A stretch of 64,000 nucleotides of DNA, taken from Pseudomonas entomophila. Lineage in GTDB: Bacteria > Pseudomonadota > Gammaproteobacteria > Pseudomonadales > Pseudomonadaceae. Location: NCBI RefSeq assembly GCF_018417595.1, contig NZ_CP070982.1, positions 4,329,001 through 4,393,000 on the forward strand. The letters are read 5' to 3'. The notes beneath the pieces were generated by a model. It made no database searches. It was not told the origin of the DNA and was given only the letters and a program-made list of their open reading frames with translations. Made by a program: the position numbers and the translations under genes. Positions 50,401-58,791 of the stretch are shown here, piece by piece; position 1 is the stretch's first letter, and each line of letters starts with the position of its first letter.

Positions 50401-51322
50401 TCTCGCGTTCACCCGGCAGGAACACCAGCACGTCGCCTGGGCCCTTGCCCTGGCTGCGCTCGTGGTGGGCGATCTCGTCGAGGCTGGCGAGGATCGCCTG
50501 GTCGACGGTGAGGTCGTCCTCGACCTGGTTGCCCTCCTCGTCCTGCTCGCTGGTCAGCGGGCGGTACCAGATGTCCACCGGGTAGGTGCGGCCCGACACT
50601 TCGATGATGGGCGCGCCGTCGAAGTGCTGGGAGAAGCGCTCCAGGTCGATGGTCGCCGAAGTGATGATCAGCTTCAGGTCCGGCCGACGGTGCAGCAGGG
50701 TCTTGAGGTAACCGAGCAGGAAGTCGATGTTCAGGCTGCGCTCGTGGGCTTCGTCGACGATGATCGTGTCGTAGCGCTCGAGGAAGCGGTCGTGCTGGGT
50801 CTCGGCCAGCAGGATGCCATCGGTCATCAGCTTGACCAGGGTGTTCGAATCGCTCTGGTCCTCGAAGCGCACCTGGTAGCCGACCAACGCTCCCAGCGGT
50901 GTGCCCAGCTCTTCCGCAACCCGCGCCGCCACGCTGCGCGCGGCAATCCGCCGGGGCTGGGTGTGGGCGATCAAACCATGGCTGCCACGGCCCAGTTCCA
51001 GGCAGATCTTGGGTAGCTGGGTGGTCTTGCCCGAACCGGTCTCGCCGGCGATCACCAGCACCTGGTGCTCGGCCAGGGCCTTCTTGATCTCGTCGCGCTT
51101 GGCGGCGATGGGCAGGCTGTCGTCGTAGCGGATGGTCGGCACGCTCTGCTGGCGCGCGGTGACCTGGGCGCAGGAGGCCTGGACCTTTTCCACCCACTGC
51201 GCGAGCTTGCCCTCGTCGGGGCGCTTGCGCAGCTCATGCAGTTGCCGCCGCAGGCGATGGCGGTCGGCGATCATGGCGTGGTCGAGGTTTTGCAGCAGCT
51301 GGTCGATGGCGTGGTCTGTCAT
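47417..51322 (-). CDS. hrpA: ATP-dependent RNA helicase HrpA (DEAH box)
   Basis: A 1301-residue DEAH-type RNA helicase, the usual length for HrpA. It has GETGSGKTTQLPK (motif I), VDEAHERSLN (motif II, DEAH), SATID (motif III), VVLATNVAETSLTVPGI (motif V) and SQASANQRKGRCGRVEPG (motif VI), then the HA2/OB region and the long HrpA-specific DUF3418 C-terminal half. In E. coli HrpA acts on mRNA processing and on stalled or collided ribosomes. The start at 51322 (MTDHAIDQLLQNL) matches the family; the frame extends 16 codons upstream. Confidence 0.95.
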   Translation of the reverse strand: MTDHAIDQLLQNLDHAMIADRHRLRRQLHELRKRPDEGKLAQWVEKVQASCAQVTARQQSVPTIRYDDSLPIAAKRDEIKKALAEHQVLVIAGETGSGKTTQLPKICLELGRGSHGLIAHTQPRRIAARSVAARVAEELGTPLGALVGYQVRFEDQSDSNTLVKLMTDGILLAETQHDRFLERYDTIIVDEAHERSLNIDFLLGYLKTLLHRRPDLKLIITSATIDLERFSQHFDGAPIIEVSGRTYPVDIWYRPLTSEQDEEGNQVEDDLTVDQAILASLDEIAHHERSQGKGPGDVLVFLPGEREIRDAAEILRKAQLRHTEILPLYARLTPAEQQKIFQSHSGRRVVLATNVAETSLTVPGIRYVIDSGTARISRYSYRAKVQRLPIEAVSQASANQRKGRCGRVEPGICIRLYSEEDFNGRPAFTDPEILRTNLAAVILQMLHLRLGAIDAFPFIEPPDGKAISDGFNLLQELSAVNRENQLTPLGRQLARLPIDPRMGRMLLEGARQGSLQEVLIVASALSVQDPRERPPERQQAADQAHAQWKDVDSDFAALVNLWRGFEEQRQALTASPLRNWCRKNFLNYLRLREWRDAHRQLALICRDLQLTVNKEPCDYPRMHKAILSGLLSQIGHKAEEGDYQGARQRRFWIHPSSGIGRKRPQWVMTAELVETTKLYARMVAKIEPDWIEPLATHLIKKNHFEPHWEKKRGQVVAYEQITLYGLIIVGRRPVHFGPIDPATSRELFIREGLVGGEIQSRAKCLAANKRLLEQLDELEAKARRRDILADEETLYAFYEARLPEEIHQTATFDSWYRMTSQKDPNLLIMREEDVLAREASEVTAAQYPDHLQVGELRLSLSYHFEPNHPRDGVTVRVPAPLLPNLPGERLEWLVPGLLEAKCIALVRNLPKALRKNFVPVPDFVKAALSRLAFGQGALPQALGHELLRMTGARVSDEAWAEAASLVEGHLRMNIEVVDAQGKFLGEGRDLAELTARFAAASQAALALPRNEKAEQPVQAKAFSQVAQTAQQKIAGLSMTVYPALVEDNGTVREGRFSTQAEAEFQHRRALQRLLLQQLAEPAKFLRGKLPGLTELGLLYRELGRVEALVEDILLASLDSCVLEGEDPLPRDGAGLASLAERKRGNWAEHAERLARQTLEVLKLWHGLQKRFKGKIDLTQAVALNDIKQQLANLVYPGFVRETPGAWFKELPRYLKAVELRLEKLGSQVQKDRVWSGELANCWAQYKARADKHAQEGKRDEQLTLYRWLLEEYRVSLFGQQLGTKVPVSDKRLSKQWSLVEA

Positions 51323-51420
51323 GGGGCTTTTTAATGATGCAGGTGAGGCCTGCTTTTTCATGATCGGCATTCGTAAGGGGTGGGATTGTCGCAGATTTGC
51401 CAGCCAGATGCTGCCTGCAC

Positions 51421-51595
51421 CGGCCCCTTCGCGGGTAAACCCGCTCCTACAGGGCCCACGCCAAACCTGATTTTCACCGTAAACCTGTAGGAGCCAGCTT
51501 TGCTGGCGATGCCCGGCAAAGCCGGGCCAGGGGCACTGGGTGATCTAATGCTGGCAAGCCCCTGTGGGAGCGGGTTTACCTGCGAAGGGGCCGGC
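51421..51595. repeat. Cluster of three REP-type elements upstream of hrpA
   Basis: Copies at 51421-51453 (forward), 51484-51510 (inverted, diverged) and 51560-51595 (inverted) occupy most of the 354-base gap between the hrpA start and the next rightward ORF. I see nothing else there apart from a cccggcaaagccggg hairpin near 51512. Confidence 0.85.
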
Positions 51596-51676
51596 ATCAA
51601 TGTTTAGCCGATAACGGAATGAACGTCGCCATTCACTGCTTTAATCAACGTTACGCCCCGTGTGAGTATCCAGAGC

Positions 51677-51841
51677 ATGCTCCCCGACCCGATCATCGCC
51701 CGCCCGCTGTCCCGCCCTTCGCAAACGAAGGCCAGGGCCCGTGCCGGCGAAAATCCGCTGGTCCACATCATTCTCGCCTTCTGGGCCCTGTGGCACTGCC
51801 GCCACGCGCGCCCACCGGATACTTCGCTCAAGCACCCCTGA
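51677..51841 (+). CDS. Possible 54-residue small membrane-associated protein upstream of the polyamine gene
   Basis: MLPDPIIARPLSRPSQTKAR leads into a hydrophobic, tryptophan-rich helix HIILAFWALWHCRHARPP and ends SLKHP. The helix plus flanking arginines looks like a short inner-membrane segment. There is no strong ribosome site (only cagag 1-5 bases before the ATG), and function is unknown. It sits 70 bases upstream of the glutamine-synthetase-like gene on the same strand and may be a leader ORF or a small protein. Chance ORF is a fair alternative. Confidence 0.4.
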   Translation: MLPDPIIARPLSRPSQTKARARAGENPLVHIILAFWALWHCRHARPPDTSLKHP

Positions 51842-51910
51842 CCCAACCCGGCCAAAAAAGGCCGATTGACTCAGCCTGACCGCTCGCCTGCGCGGCGGTC
51901 GTGCCTGCCC

Positions 51911-53290
51911 ATGAGCGAACCCACCATGCACTTTGCACCTGTAGAGCAAGCCCGACGATTCCTGGCCGACAACCCCGATATCGACCTGATCGAACTGTTC
52001 ATCCTCGACGCCAACGGCGTGCCCCGCGGCAAGCTGCTGCACCGCGACGAACTGCTGGCCGTGTTCGACACCGGCCGCCCGCTGCCCAGCACGATCCTCG
52101 GTCTGACCCTCAACGGCGATGACGTGGAAAACTCCGGCCTGGTGTGGGATGTCGGCGATATCGACTGCCGCGCCTACCCATTGGAGGGCAGCCTGGTGCG
52201 CCTGCCCTGGCGCCGGGTACCAACCGCCGCCGTGCAGGTCAGCATGCACCCCAGCGAAGGCCTGCCAGCCAGCATCGCCGACCCGCGCCATGTGTTGATC
52301 CACACCATCGACGCGCTCAAGGCCGACGGTTATCACCCGGTCATGGCCTGCGAGCTGGAGTTCTACCTGCTCGACCAGCAACGCGACGCCCAGGGCCGGC
52401 CGCAGCCGGCGCTGGACAACGACGGCGGCCGCCCACGCACCACCCAGGTGTATGGCCTGCGCGAGCTGGAGCAGATCGAGCCGTTCCTCGCCGACCTCTA
52501 CGCGGCCTGCAAGGCCCAGGGCATTCCCGCCCGCACCGCCATCTCGGAGTACGCGCCCGGCCAGGTGGAAATCACCCTGGAACACGGCGACGCGCTCGAA
52601 GCCATGGACCAGGCCGTGCGCTACAAGCGCCTGGTCAAGGGCGTGGCCAACGCCCACGGCATGCAGGCCTGCTTCATGGCCAAGCCGTTCGCCCAGCTGG
52701 CCGGCACCGGCATGCACATGCACCTGAGCCTGGCCGACGCCGCGGGCAACAACCTGTTCGCCAGCGAAGACAAGGCCGGCACGCCGCTGCTGCGCCAGGC
52801 GGTGGCCGGCATGCTGCGCCACCTGCGCGAATCGCTGCTGCTGTTCTGCCCCAACGCCAACTCGTTCCGCCGTTTCCAGGCCAACAGCTATGCGCCGCTG
52901 GCGCCGACCTGGGGCGTGGACAACCGCACGGTCAGCCTGCGCGTGCCCGGCGGCCCGGCCAACAGCCGGCATATCGAGCACCGCATCTGCGGCGCCGACG
53001 CCAACCCCTACCTGGCCGCCGCCGCGATCCTCGCCGCCACCCACCAGGGCATCCGCGAGCAGCTCGACCCCGGCGCGCCGGTAGAAGGCAACGGTTATGC
53101 CCAGGCCACCGAACACCTGCCCACCGACTGGCTCACCGCCCTCGACGCCCTGGAGCGTTCGAGCTGGGCCCGCGAAGCGCTGGGCGAGGCATTCCTCGGC
53201 GTATACCTGAAGGTCAAGCGCGCCGAGTACCGCCAGTTCATGGCCGAGGTCGGCGAGCAGGACTGGCGCTGGTACCTGCACCAGGCCTGA
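51911..53290 (+). CDS. Gamma-glutamyl-polyamine synthetase (glutamine synthetase family, PuuA/PauA type)
   Basis: A glutamine-synthetase-fold ligase of about 459 residues that joins glutamate to an amine, probably putrescine or another polyamine, for catabolism. Visible GS features are the N-terminal LIELFILDANGVPRGKLLHR, the metal-site CELEFYLLD, YAPGQVEITLEHGDALEAMD, AKPFAQLAGTGMHMHLSLAD and HIEHRICGADANPYLAAAAI. It is a GSIII/PuuA-like short form without the adenylylation site of GlnA. The start is uncertain: ATG 51911, ATG 51926 and TTG 51866 (AAGG upstream) are all in frame. The next gene, 29 bases downstream, encodes the matching oxidase, which supports a polyamine role; exact substrate is inference. 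Confidence 0.88.
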   Translation: MSEPTMHFAPVEQARRFLADNPDIDLIELFILDANGVPRGKLLHRDELLAVFDTGRPLPSTILGLTLNGDDVENSGLVWDVGDIDCRAYPLEGSLVRLPWRRVPTAAVQVSMHPSEGLPASIADPRHVLIHTIDALKADGYHPVMACELEFYLLDQQRDAQGRPQPALDNDGGRPRTTQVYGLRELEQIEPFLADLYAACKAQGIPARTAISEYAPGQVEITLEHGDALEAMDQAVRYKRLVKGVANAHGMQACFMAKPFAQLAGTGMHMHLSLADAAGNNLFASEDKAGTPLLRQAVAGMLRHLRESLLLFCPNANSFRRFQANSYAPLAPTWGVDNRTVSLRVPGGPANSRHIEHRICGADANPYLAAAAILAATHQGIREQLDPGAPVEGNGYAQATEHLPTDWLTALDALERSSWAREALGEAFLGVYLKVKRAEYRQFMAEVGEQDWRWYLHQA

Positions 53291-53319
53291 TGCCCACGAG
53301 ATTACAAGAAGGAACAACC

Positions 53320-54627
53320 ATGAACGCAGCAGTGAACAACGGCGCGGCCCAGCGCGCGCCGTCCTATTACAGCGCCACCCTCAACGACATGACCGAGTAC
53401 CCCACGCTCAAGGGCACGGTACAAGTGGACGTGGCGATCATCGGCGGCGGCTTCACCGGCGTCGCCACCGCCGTGGAACTGGCCGAGCGCGGCCTGAAGG
53501 TGGCCATCGTCGAGACCAACCGCATCGGCTGGGGCGCCAGTGGGCGCAACGGCGGCCAGGTCACCGGCAGCCTGTCGGGCGACGAAGCCATGCGCACGCA
53601 GATGCGCGACCGGCTCGGCAGCGAGGTGGACGATTTCATCTGGCACCTGCGCTGGCGCGGCCACCAGATCATCGAGCAGCGTGTCGAGCGCTACGGCATC
53701 GCCTGCGACCTCAAGCGCGGCCACCTGCACGCGGCGATGAAGCCGTCGCACCTGAACGAACTGCGCGCCTTCGAGGCCGAGGCCCAGCGCCGCGGCATGG
53801 GCGACCAGGTACAGCTGCTCGACCGCAGCGCCATGCAGCGCCACCTGCAGAGCCCGCTGTACCTCGGCGCGCTGAAGAACCGCCGCAACCTGCACCTGCA
53901 CCCGCTCAACCTGTGCCTGGGCGAGGCCCGCGCCGCCCATGGCCTGGGGGCGCTGGTGTTCGAGCATTCAGAAGTATTGGAGATCGTCCACGGCCCACGC
54001 CCGGCCGTGGTCACCGCCCAAGGGCGCATCGAGGCACGCCAGGTGATGCTGGCCGGCGACGTGTACCACAAGCTGGAAAAGCGCCAGCTCAAGGGCAAGA
54101 TCTTCCCGGCCATGGGCGGCATCGTCACCACCGCGCCGCTGGGCGAACTGGCCGAGCAGATCAACCCCCAGGACCTGGCGGTGTACGATTGCCGCTTCGT
54201 CCTCGACTACTACCGCCTGACCGCCGACAAGCGCCTGCTGTTCGGTGGCGGCGCCAACTATTCCGGGCGTGATTCGCGGGATATCGAAGCCGAGCTGCGC
54301 CCGTGCATCGAGCGCACCTTCCCGGCGCTCAAGGGCGTGCCGATCGAGTTCCAGTGGAGCTGCGCCATGGGCATCGTGGTCAACCGCATCCCGCAGCTGG
54401 GCAAGCTGTCGGACAACGTCTGGTATTGCCAGGGCTATTCCGGGCACGGCATCGCCACCAGCCACATCATGGGCGAGATCATGGCCGAGGCGCTGACCGG
54501 GACGCTGGAGAAGTTCGACACCTTCGCGGCGTGCAAGCACATCAAGGTGCCGATGGGGGACTTGCTGGGGAATCCGCTGCTGGCGGCGGGGATGTGGTAC
54601 TACCAGATGCTCGAGAAACTGCGCTGA
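53320..54627 (+). CDS. FAD-dependent gamma-glutamylputrescine oxidase-like enzyme (PuuB/PauB type)
   Basis: A 435-residue flavoprotein of the DAO family. The N-terminal Rossmann motif VDVAIIGGGFTGVATAVELA binds FAD; WGASGRNGGQVTGSLSGDEA is the characteristic PuuB-type loop; the C-terminal WYCQGYSGHGIATSHIMGEI contacts flavin. It should oxidise gamma-glutamylated amine, giving an aldehyde, ammonia and hydrogen peroxide, the step after the upstream synthetase. AAGAAGGA lies 6 bases before the ATG. The two genes form an operon; aldehyde dehydrogenase and hydrolase partners are not in the window. Confidence 0.9.
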   Translation: MNAAVNNGAAQRAPSYYSATLNDMTEYPTLKGTVQVDVAIIGGGFTGVATAVELAERGLKVAIVETNRIGWGASGRNGGQVTGSLSGDEAMRTQMRDRLGSEVDDFIWHLRWRGHQIIEQRVERYGIACDLKRGHLHAAMKPSHLNELRAFEAEAQRRGMGDQVQLLDRSAMQRHLQSPLYLGALKNRRNLHLHPLNLCLGEARAAHGLGALVFEHSEVLEIVHGPRPAVVTAQGRIEARQVMLAGDVYHKLEKRQLKGKIFPAMGGIVTTAPLGELAEQINPQDLAVYDCRFVLDYYRLTADKRLLFGGGANYSGRDSRDIEAELRPCIERTFPALKGVPIEFQWSCAMGIVVNRIPQLGKLSDNVWYCQGYSGHGIATSHIMGEIMAEALTGTLEKFDTFAACKHIKVPMGDLLGNPLLAAGMWYYQMLEKLR

Positions 54628-54649
54628 GTCTTAACCCTACACAACCTCT

Positions 54650-54769
54650 CTGTGGGAGCGGCCTTGCGTCGCGAAAGGGGTGCGAAGCACCCCCATCGAT
54701 TGATGCGTTGTCGCTGATATCCTGGGGCCGCTTCGCGACCCTTTCGCGACACAAGGCCGCTCCTACACC
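54650..54769. repeat. Inverted REP pair
   Basis: Arms near 54650-54680 and 54729-54769 (tgtgggagcggccttgcgtc / gacacaaggccgctcctaca) enclose a short hairpin. They separate the convergent oxidase and fadD1 genes. Confidence 0.85.
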
Positions 54770-54787
54770 GATTGCGCAGGCTGCGGA

Positions 54788-56485
54788 TCAGGCGATCTTC
54801 TTCAGGCCCTGCTTCTTCAGTTCTTCGTCACGCAGCTCGCGGCGCAGGATCTTGCCGACGTTGGTGGTCGGCAGCGCATCGCGGAACTCGATGTAGCGCG
54901 GCACCTTGTAGCCGGTGACGTTGGCGCGCATGTGCTCCATCACCTGCTCCTTGGTCAGGGTCATGCCCGGCTTGACCACGATGAACACCTTGATCACCTC
55001 GCCGGACTTCTCGTCCGGCACACCGATGGCCGCGCTCTGCAGCACGCCCGGCAAGGCGGCGAGCACATCTTCGAGCTCGTTGGGGTACACGTTGAAGCCC
55101 GAGACCAGGATCATGTCCTTCTTGCGGTCGACGATGCGCATGTAGCCATCCGGCTGGATCAGGGCGATGTCGCCGGTCTTCAGCCAGCCATCGCTGTCAA
55201 GAATTTCGGCGGTGGCCTCTTCGCGCTGCCAGTAGCCTTTCATGACCTGCGGGCCTTTCACGCACAGCTCGCCCACTTCGCCCAGGGGCAGTTCCTGGCC
55301 GTTGTCGTCGATGATCTTGCACAGGGTGGAGGGCACCGGAATACCGATGGTGCCGACCTGGTTGGCATCGGACGGGTTGACCGCCGCCACCGGGCTGGTC
55401 TCGGTCATGCCATAGCCTTCGCAGATGGCGCAGCCGGTCACGGCTTTCCAGCGTTCGGCCACGCTCAGTTGCAGGGCCATGCCGCCGGACAGGGTGATCT
55501 TCAGCGCCGAGAAGTCCAGGTTGCGGAACGCCTCGTTGTTGCACAGGGCAACGAACAGCGTGTTCAGGCCGACGAAGCCGCTGAACTTCCACTTGCCCAG
55601 TTCCTTGACCATGGCCGGCAGGTCGCGCGGGTTGCTGATCAGGATGTTGTGGTTGCCGATCAGCATCATCGCCATGCAATGGAAGGTGAAGGCATAGATG
55701 TGGTACAGCGGCAGCGGGGTGATGAGGATCTCGCAGCCTTCGTGCAGGTTCGAGCCCATCAGCGCGCGGCACTGCAGCATGTTGGCGACCAGGTTGCGGT
55801 GGCTGAGCATCGCGCCCTTGGCCACGCCGGTGGTGCCGCCGGTGTACTGCAGCACGGCCACGTCGTTGGGCTGCGGGTTGGCCTCGGTGACCGCCCCGCC
55901 CTTGCCCAGCGCCAGGGCGTCGTTGAAGCGCACGGCGCCCGGCAGGTTGTAGGCCGGCACCATTTTCTTCACGTACTTGATGACGCTGTTGATCAGCAGG
56001 CGCTTCAGAGGTGGCAACAGGTCGGCCACTTCGGTGACAATGACGTGTTTGACCTGGGTCTTGGGCACCACCTTTTCCGCCAAGTGCGCCATGTTCGCCA
56101 GGCACACCAAGGCTTTGGCACCGGAGTCGTTGAACTGGTGCTCCAGCTCCCGCGCGGTGTACAGCGGGTTGGTGTTGACCACGATCAGGCCGGCGCGCAT
56201 GGCACCGAACACGGCGACCGGGTATTGCAGGACGTTTGGTAGCTGCACGGCGATACGATCGCCGGGCTTGAGGTCGGTGTGCTGCTGCAGCCAGGCGGCG
56301 AAGGCACCGGACAGCGCGTACAGCTCGCCGTAAGTGATGGTCTTGCCCAGGTTGCTAAAGGCTGGTTTGTCGGCAAAGCGTTGGCAGGATTGCTTGAGTA
56401 CCGCCTGGATATTGGGGAATTCGTCAGGATTGATTTCCGCCGTGACCCCGGCTGGGTATTTATCCTTCCAAAAATGTTCGATCAT
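54788..56485 (-). CDS. fadD1: Long-chain fatty-acid-CoA ligase FadD1
   Basis: A 565-residue adenylate-forming enzyme that activates fatty acids to acyl-CoA for beta-oxidation. P-loop YTGGTTGVAKGAM (about 215), GYGMTETSPV (A5), GDIALIQPDGY (A7), DRKKDMILVSGFNVYPNELE (FACS signature, A8) and the catalytic lysine in TTNVGKILRRELRDEE (A10). The start at 56485 is chosen because AGGAG lies 8 bases upstream and it gives the start MIEHFWKDKYPAGV. Order hrpA-fadD1-fadD2 is as recalled in P. aeruginosa. A 414-base gap to fadD2 suggests independent transcription. Confidence 0.94.
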   Translation of the reverse strand: MIEHFWKDKYPAGVTAEINPDEFPNIQAVLKQSCQRFADKPAFSNLGKTITYGELYALSGAFAAWLQQHTDLKPGDRIAVQLPNVLQYPVAVFGAMRAGLIVVNTNPLYTARELEHQFNDSGAKALVCLANMAHLAEKVVPKTQVKHVIVTEVADLLPPLKRLLINSVIKYVKKMVPAYNLPGAVRFNDALALGKGGAVTEANPQPNDVAVLQYTGGTTGVAKGAMLSHRNLVANMLQCRALMGSNLHEGCEILITPLPLYHIYAFTFHCMAMMLIGNHNILISNPRDLPAMVKELGKWKFSGFVGLNTLFVALCNNEAFRNLDFSALKITLSGGMALQLSVAERWKAVTGCAICEGYGMTETSPVAAVNPSDANQVGTIGIPVPSTLCKIIDDNGQELPLGEVGELCVKGPQVMKGYWQREEATAEILDSDGWLKTGDIALIQPDGYMRIVDRKKDMILVSGFNVYPNELEDVLAALPGVLQSAAIGVPDEKSGEVIKVFIVVKPGMTLTKEQVMEHMRANVTGYKVPRYIEFRDALPTTNVGKILRRELRDEELKKQGLKKIA

Positions 56486-56899
56486 GGAAGCCCGCTCCTT
56501 CAGCAACAGCGAATTCGGTATGCGTCGATGCGCTTATTATTGATATGGGATGACGGTTCATTGCAAACCGGATCATCTGAAAGCGCGCCGAGAGTAACAG
56601 CTTTGCCAGGGGTCGCCTAGAGGCCAGGACAGGCCGAATGGTCACAAAAATGACTCAATGAACAATACAGGTCATTTTTAGAGTAATTATCCAAAATGTC
56701 GCAATAACGGCTGAAAAGGCCGAGATAGAGCAGCCAGAACCGCTACAGGAATCTGTGTGAGCGGGTTCACTCGCGAATACGGTAGTGAACCGACCCACCC
56801 ATTCGCGGGTAAACCCGCTCCTACAGGAAGCGCACCGGCCCGTTCGCCGGCAAGCCGGCTCCTACATTGAATCGCGCCGGGCGCCACATCTGTTCAACC
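56486..56899. promoter_or_regulatory. fadD1 upstream region with REP elements
   Basis: The part next to fadD1 is AT-rich (caatacaggtcatttttaga near 56664 and neighbouring A/T runs) and is the probable fadD1 promoter. The part nearer fadD2 (56754-56866) holds three REP arms in alternating orientation. No GAAAC-N4-GTTTC-like PsrA site was found by eye. Confidence 0.4.
56754..56866. repeat. REP cluster between fadD2 and fadD1
   Basis: Three arms: gtgtgagcgggttcactcgc (56754 on), attcgcgggtaaacccgctc with ctacagg (to 56827) and gttcgccggcaagccggctc with ctaca (to 56866). They lie beyond the fadD2 stop. Confidence 0.8.
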
Positions 56900-58588
56900 T
56901 CACGCGATATCACGCAACTCGCGCCGCAGGATCTTGCCCACCGGCGTCATGGGCAGCGATTCGCGCACGACAATCTGCTTGGGTACCTTGTACCCCGTGA
57001 AGTTGGCCTTGCAGTAAGCCTTGAGCTCATCGACATCGACCCCGCCCTCACGCGCCACCACGAACAACTTCACCGCCTCCCCCGAACGCTCGTCCGGCAC
57101 GCCGATGGCCGCGCAGTTGGCCACTTGCGGGTGGTTCATCACCACGTCCTCGATCTCGTTGGGGTACACGTTGAAGCCGGAGACGATGATCATGTCTTTC
57201 TTGCGGTCGACGATGCGGGTGAAGCCGTCCGGGTCGATGATCGCGATATCGCCGGTCTTGAACCAGCCGTCAGCGTCCAGCGCCTGGGCGGTGGCTTCCG
57301 GCTGCTGCCAGTAGCCCTTCATCACCTGCGGCCCTTTGATGCACAGCTCGCCCCGCTCGCCCAACGCCTGCTCGATGCCGGCGTCGTCGATCACCTTGAA
57401 CGCAGTGTTCGGTACCGGCATGCCCACGGTACCCAGGCGCGCCAACTGACCGTAGGGGTTGGTACTGGCCACCGGCGAGGTTTCGGTGAGGCCGTAGCCC
57501 TCGACGATGCGGCAACCGGTCAGTGCCTCCCAACGTTCGGCGGTGGCCTTGACCAGGGCGGTGCCGCCCGAGTTGGTGACCTTCAAGGCGGAGAAGTCGA
57601 GCGACTTGAAGCCTGGGTTGTCCATCAGCGCGACGAACAGGGTGTTCAACCCCAGCAGCGCCGAGAAGCGCCACTTGCCCAGCTCCTTGATGAAGCCCGG
57701 GATATCCCGCGGGTTGGTGATCAGCACGTTGTGGTTGCCGGTGACCATCATGCACATGCAGTTCGCGGTGAAGGCATAGATGTGGTACAGCGGCAGCGGC
57801 GCGATCATCACCTCCTGCCCTTCCTTGATCAGCGGCTGGCCATCAGCGCCGCGCTGGCAGAAGCAGGCCAGGACCTGGAGCATGTTGGCGACCAGGTTGC
57901 CGTGGGTGAGCATCGCGCCCTTGGCCAGGCCCGTGGTGCCGCCGGTGTACTGCAGCACGGCGACGTCGTCGAGCGCCTGCGATACCGGCTTGTGCCCAAG
58001 CCCGCGCCCCTTGTGCAGCACCTGCTTGAACGACACCGCCTGGGGCAGGTGATAAGCCGGCACCATCTTCTTCACCTTGTCGACCACGGTGTTGATCAGC
58101 CAGCCCTTGAGCGCGGGCAGCATGTCGCCCATCTTCGCCTCGATCAGGTATTCGATGCCGGTGTCGTGCAGCACTTCCTGCACGCGCTTGCCGAACATGT
58201 TCAGGTACACCAGGGCGCGGGCGCCAGAGTCCTTGAACTGGTGGCGCATCTCGCGCTCGGTGTACAGCGGGTTGGTGTTGACCACGATCAGCCCGGCGCG
58301 CATGGCACCGAACACGGCGATGGGGTATTGCAGGACGTTGGGCATCTGCACCGCGATGCGGTCGCCCGGCACCAGCTCGGTGTGCTGCTGCAACCAGGCG
58401 GCGAAGGCCGCGGAGTAGCGGTCGAGCTCGGCGTAGCTGAGGGTCACCCCCAGGTTGCTGAACGCCGGGCGGTCGGCGAAACGCTTGCAGGAGCGCTCGA
58501 AGACATCGACGACAGACTTGTAAGCATTCATGTCAATGGTGGAAGGCACGCCCGCCGGGCGCTTGTCGTTCCAGAAATCGGCTTGCAT
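56900..58588 (-). CDS. fadD2: Long-chain fatty-acid-CoA ligase FadD2
   Basis: A 562-residue paralog of FadD1 with the same adenylation core: YTGGTTGLAKGAM, GYGLTETSPV, GDIAIIDPDGFTRIVDRKKD, VSGFNVYPNEIEDVV and MTPVGKILRRELRD. The two proteins are clearly homologous over their full lengths but diverged enough for different chain-length or induction profiles. Start MQADFWNDKRPAGVP with GAGGAAC upstream. It is divergent from the alpha/beta hydrolase at 58792. Confidence 0.94.
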   Translation of the reverse strand: MQADFWNDKRPAGVPSTIDMNAYKSVVDVFERSCKRFADRPAFSNLGVTLSYAELDRYSAAFAAWLQQHTELVPGDRIAVQMPNVLQYPIAVFGAMRAGLIVVNTNPLYTEREMRHQFKDSGARALVYLNMFGKRVQEVLHDTGIEYLIEAKMGDMLPALKGWLINTVVDKVKKMVPAYHLPQAVSFKQVLHKGRGLGHKPVSQALDDVAVLQYTGGTTGLAKGAMLTHGNLVANMLQVLACFCQRGADGQPLIKEGQEVMIAPLPLYHIYAFTANCMCMMVTGNHNVLITNPRDIPGFIKELGKWRFSALLGLNTLFVALMDNPGFKSLDFSALKVTNSGGTALVKATAERWEALTGCRIVEGYGLTETSPVASTNPYGQLARLGTVGMPVPNTAFKVIDDAGIEQALGERGELCIKGPQVMKGYWQQPEATAQALDADGWFKTGDIAIIDPDGFTRIVDRKKDMIIVSGFNVYPNEIEDVVMNHPQVANCAAIGVPDERSGEAVKLFVVAREGGVDVDELKAYCKANFTGYKVPKQIVVRESLPMTPVGKILRRELRDIA

Positions 58589-58791
58589 TTATTGTTGTTC
58601 CTCTGCCGGGACCGTCCCTGACCTGATCGCCGGGTGGCAAAAAGGCGTTCTGCCGACGTTAGCAGCAATGTCGAAGGTGGCAAATACGCCAAGTGCCGCC
58701 ATTAACATTGTGAATCTTATTTCTGCCCTTCCTGCAATCTGGCCCTTTGCGCATACACTGTGTGGTCAACCTCAGCGCGCAAGGACCCGCC

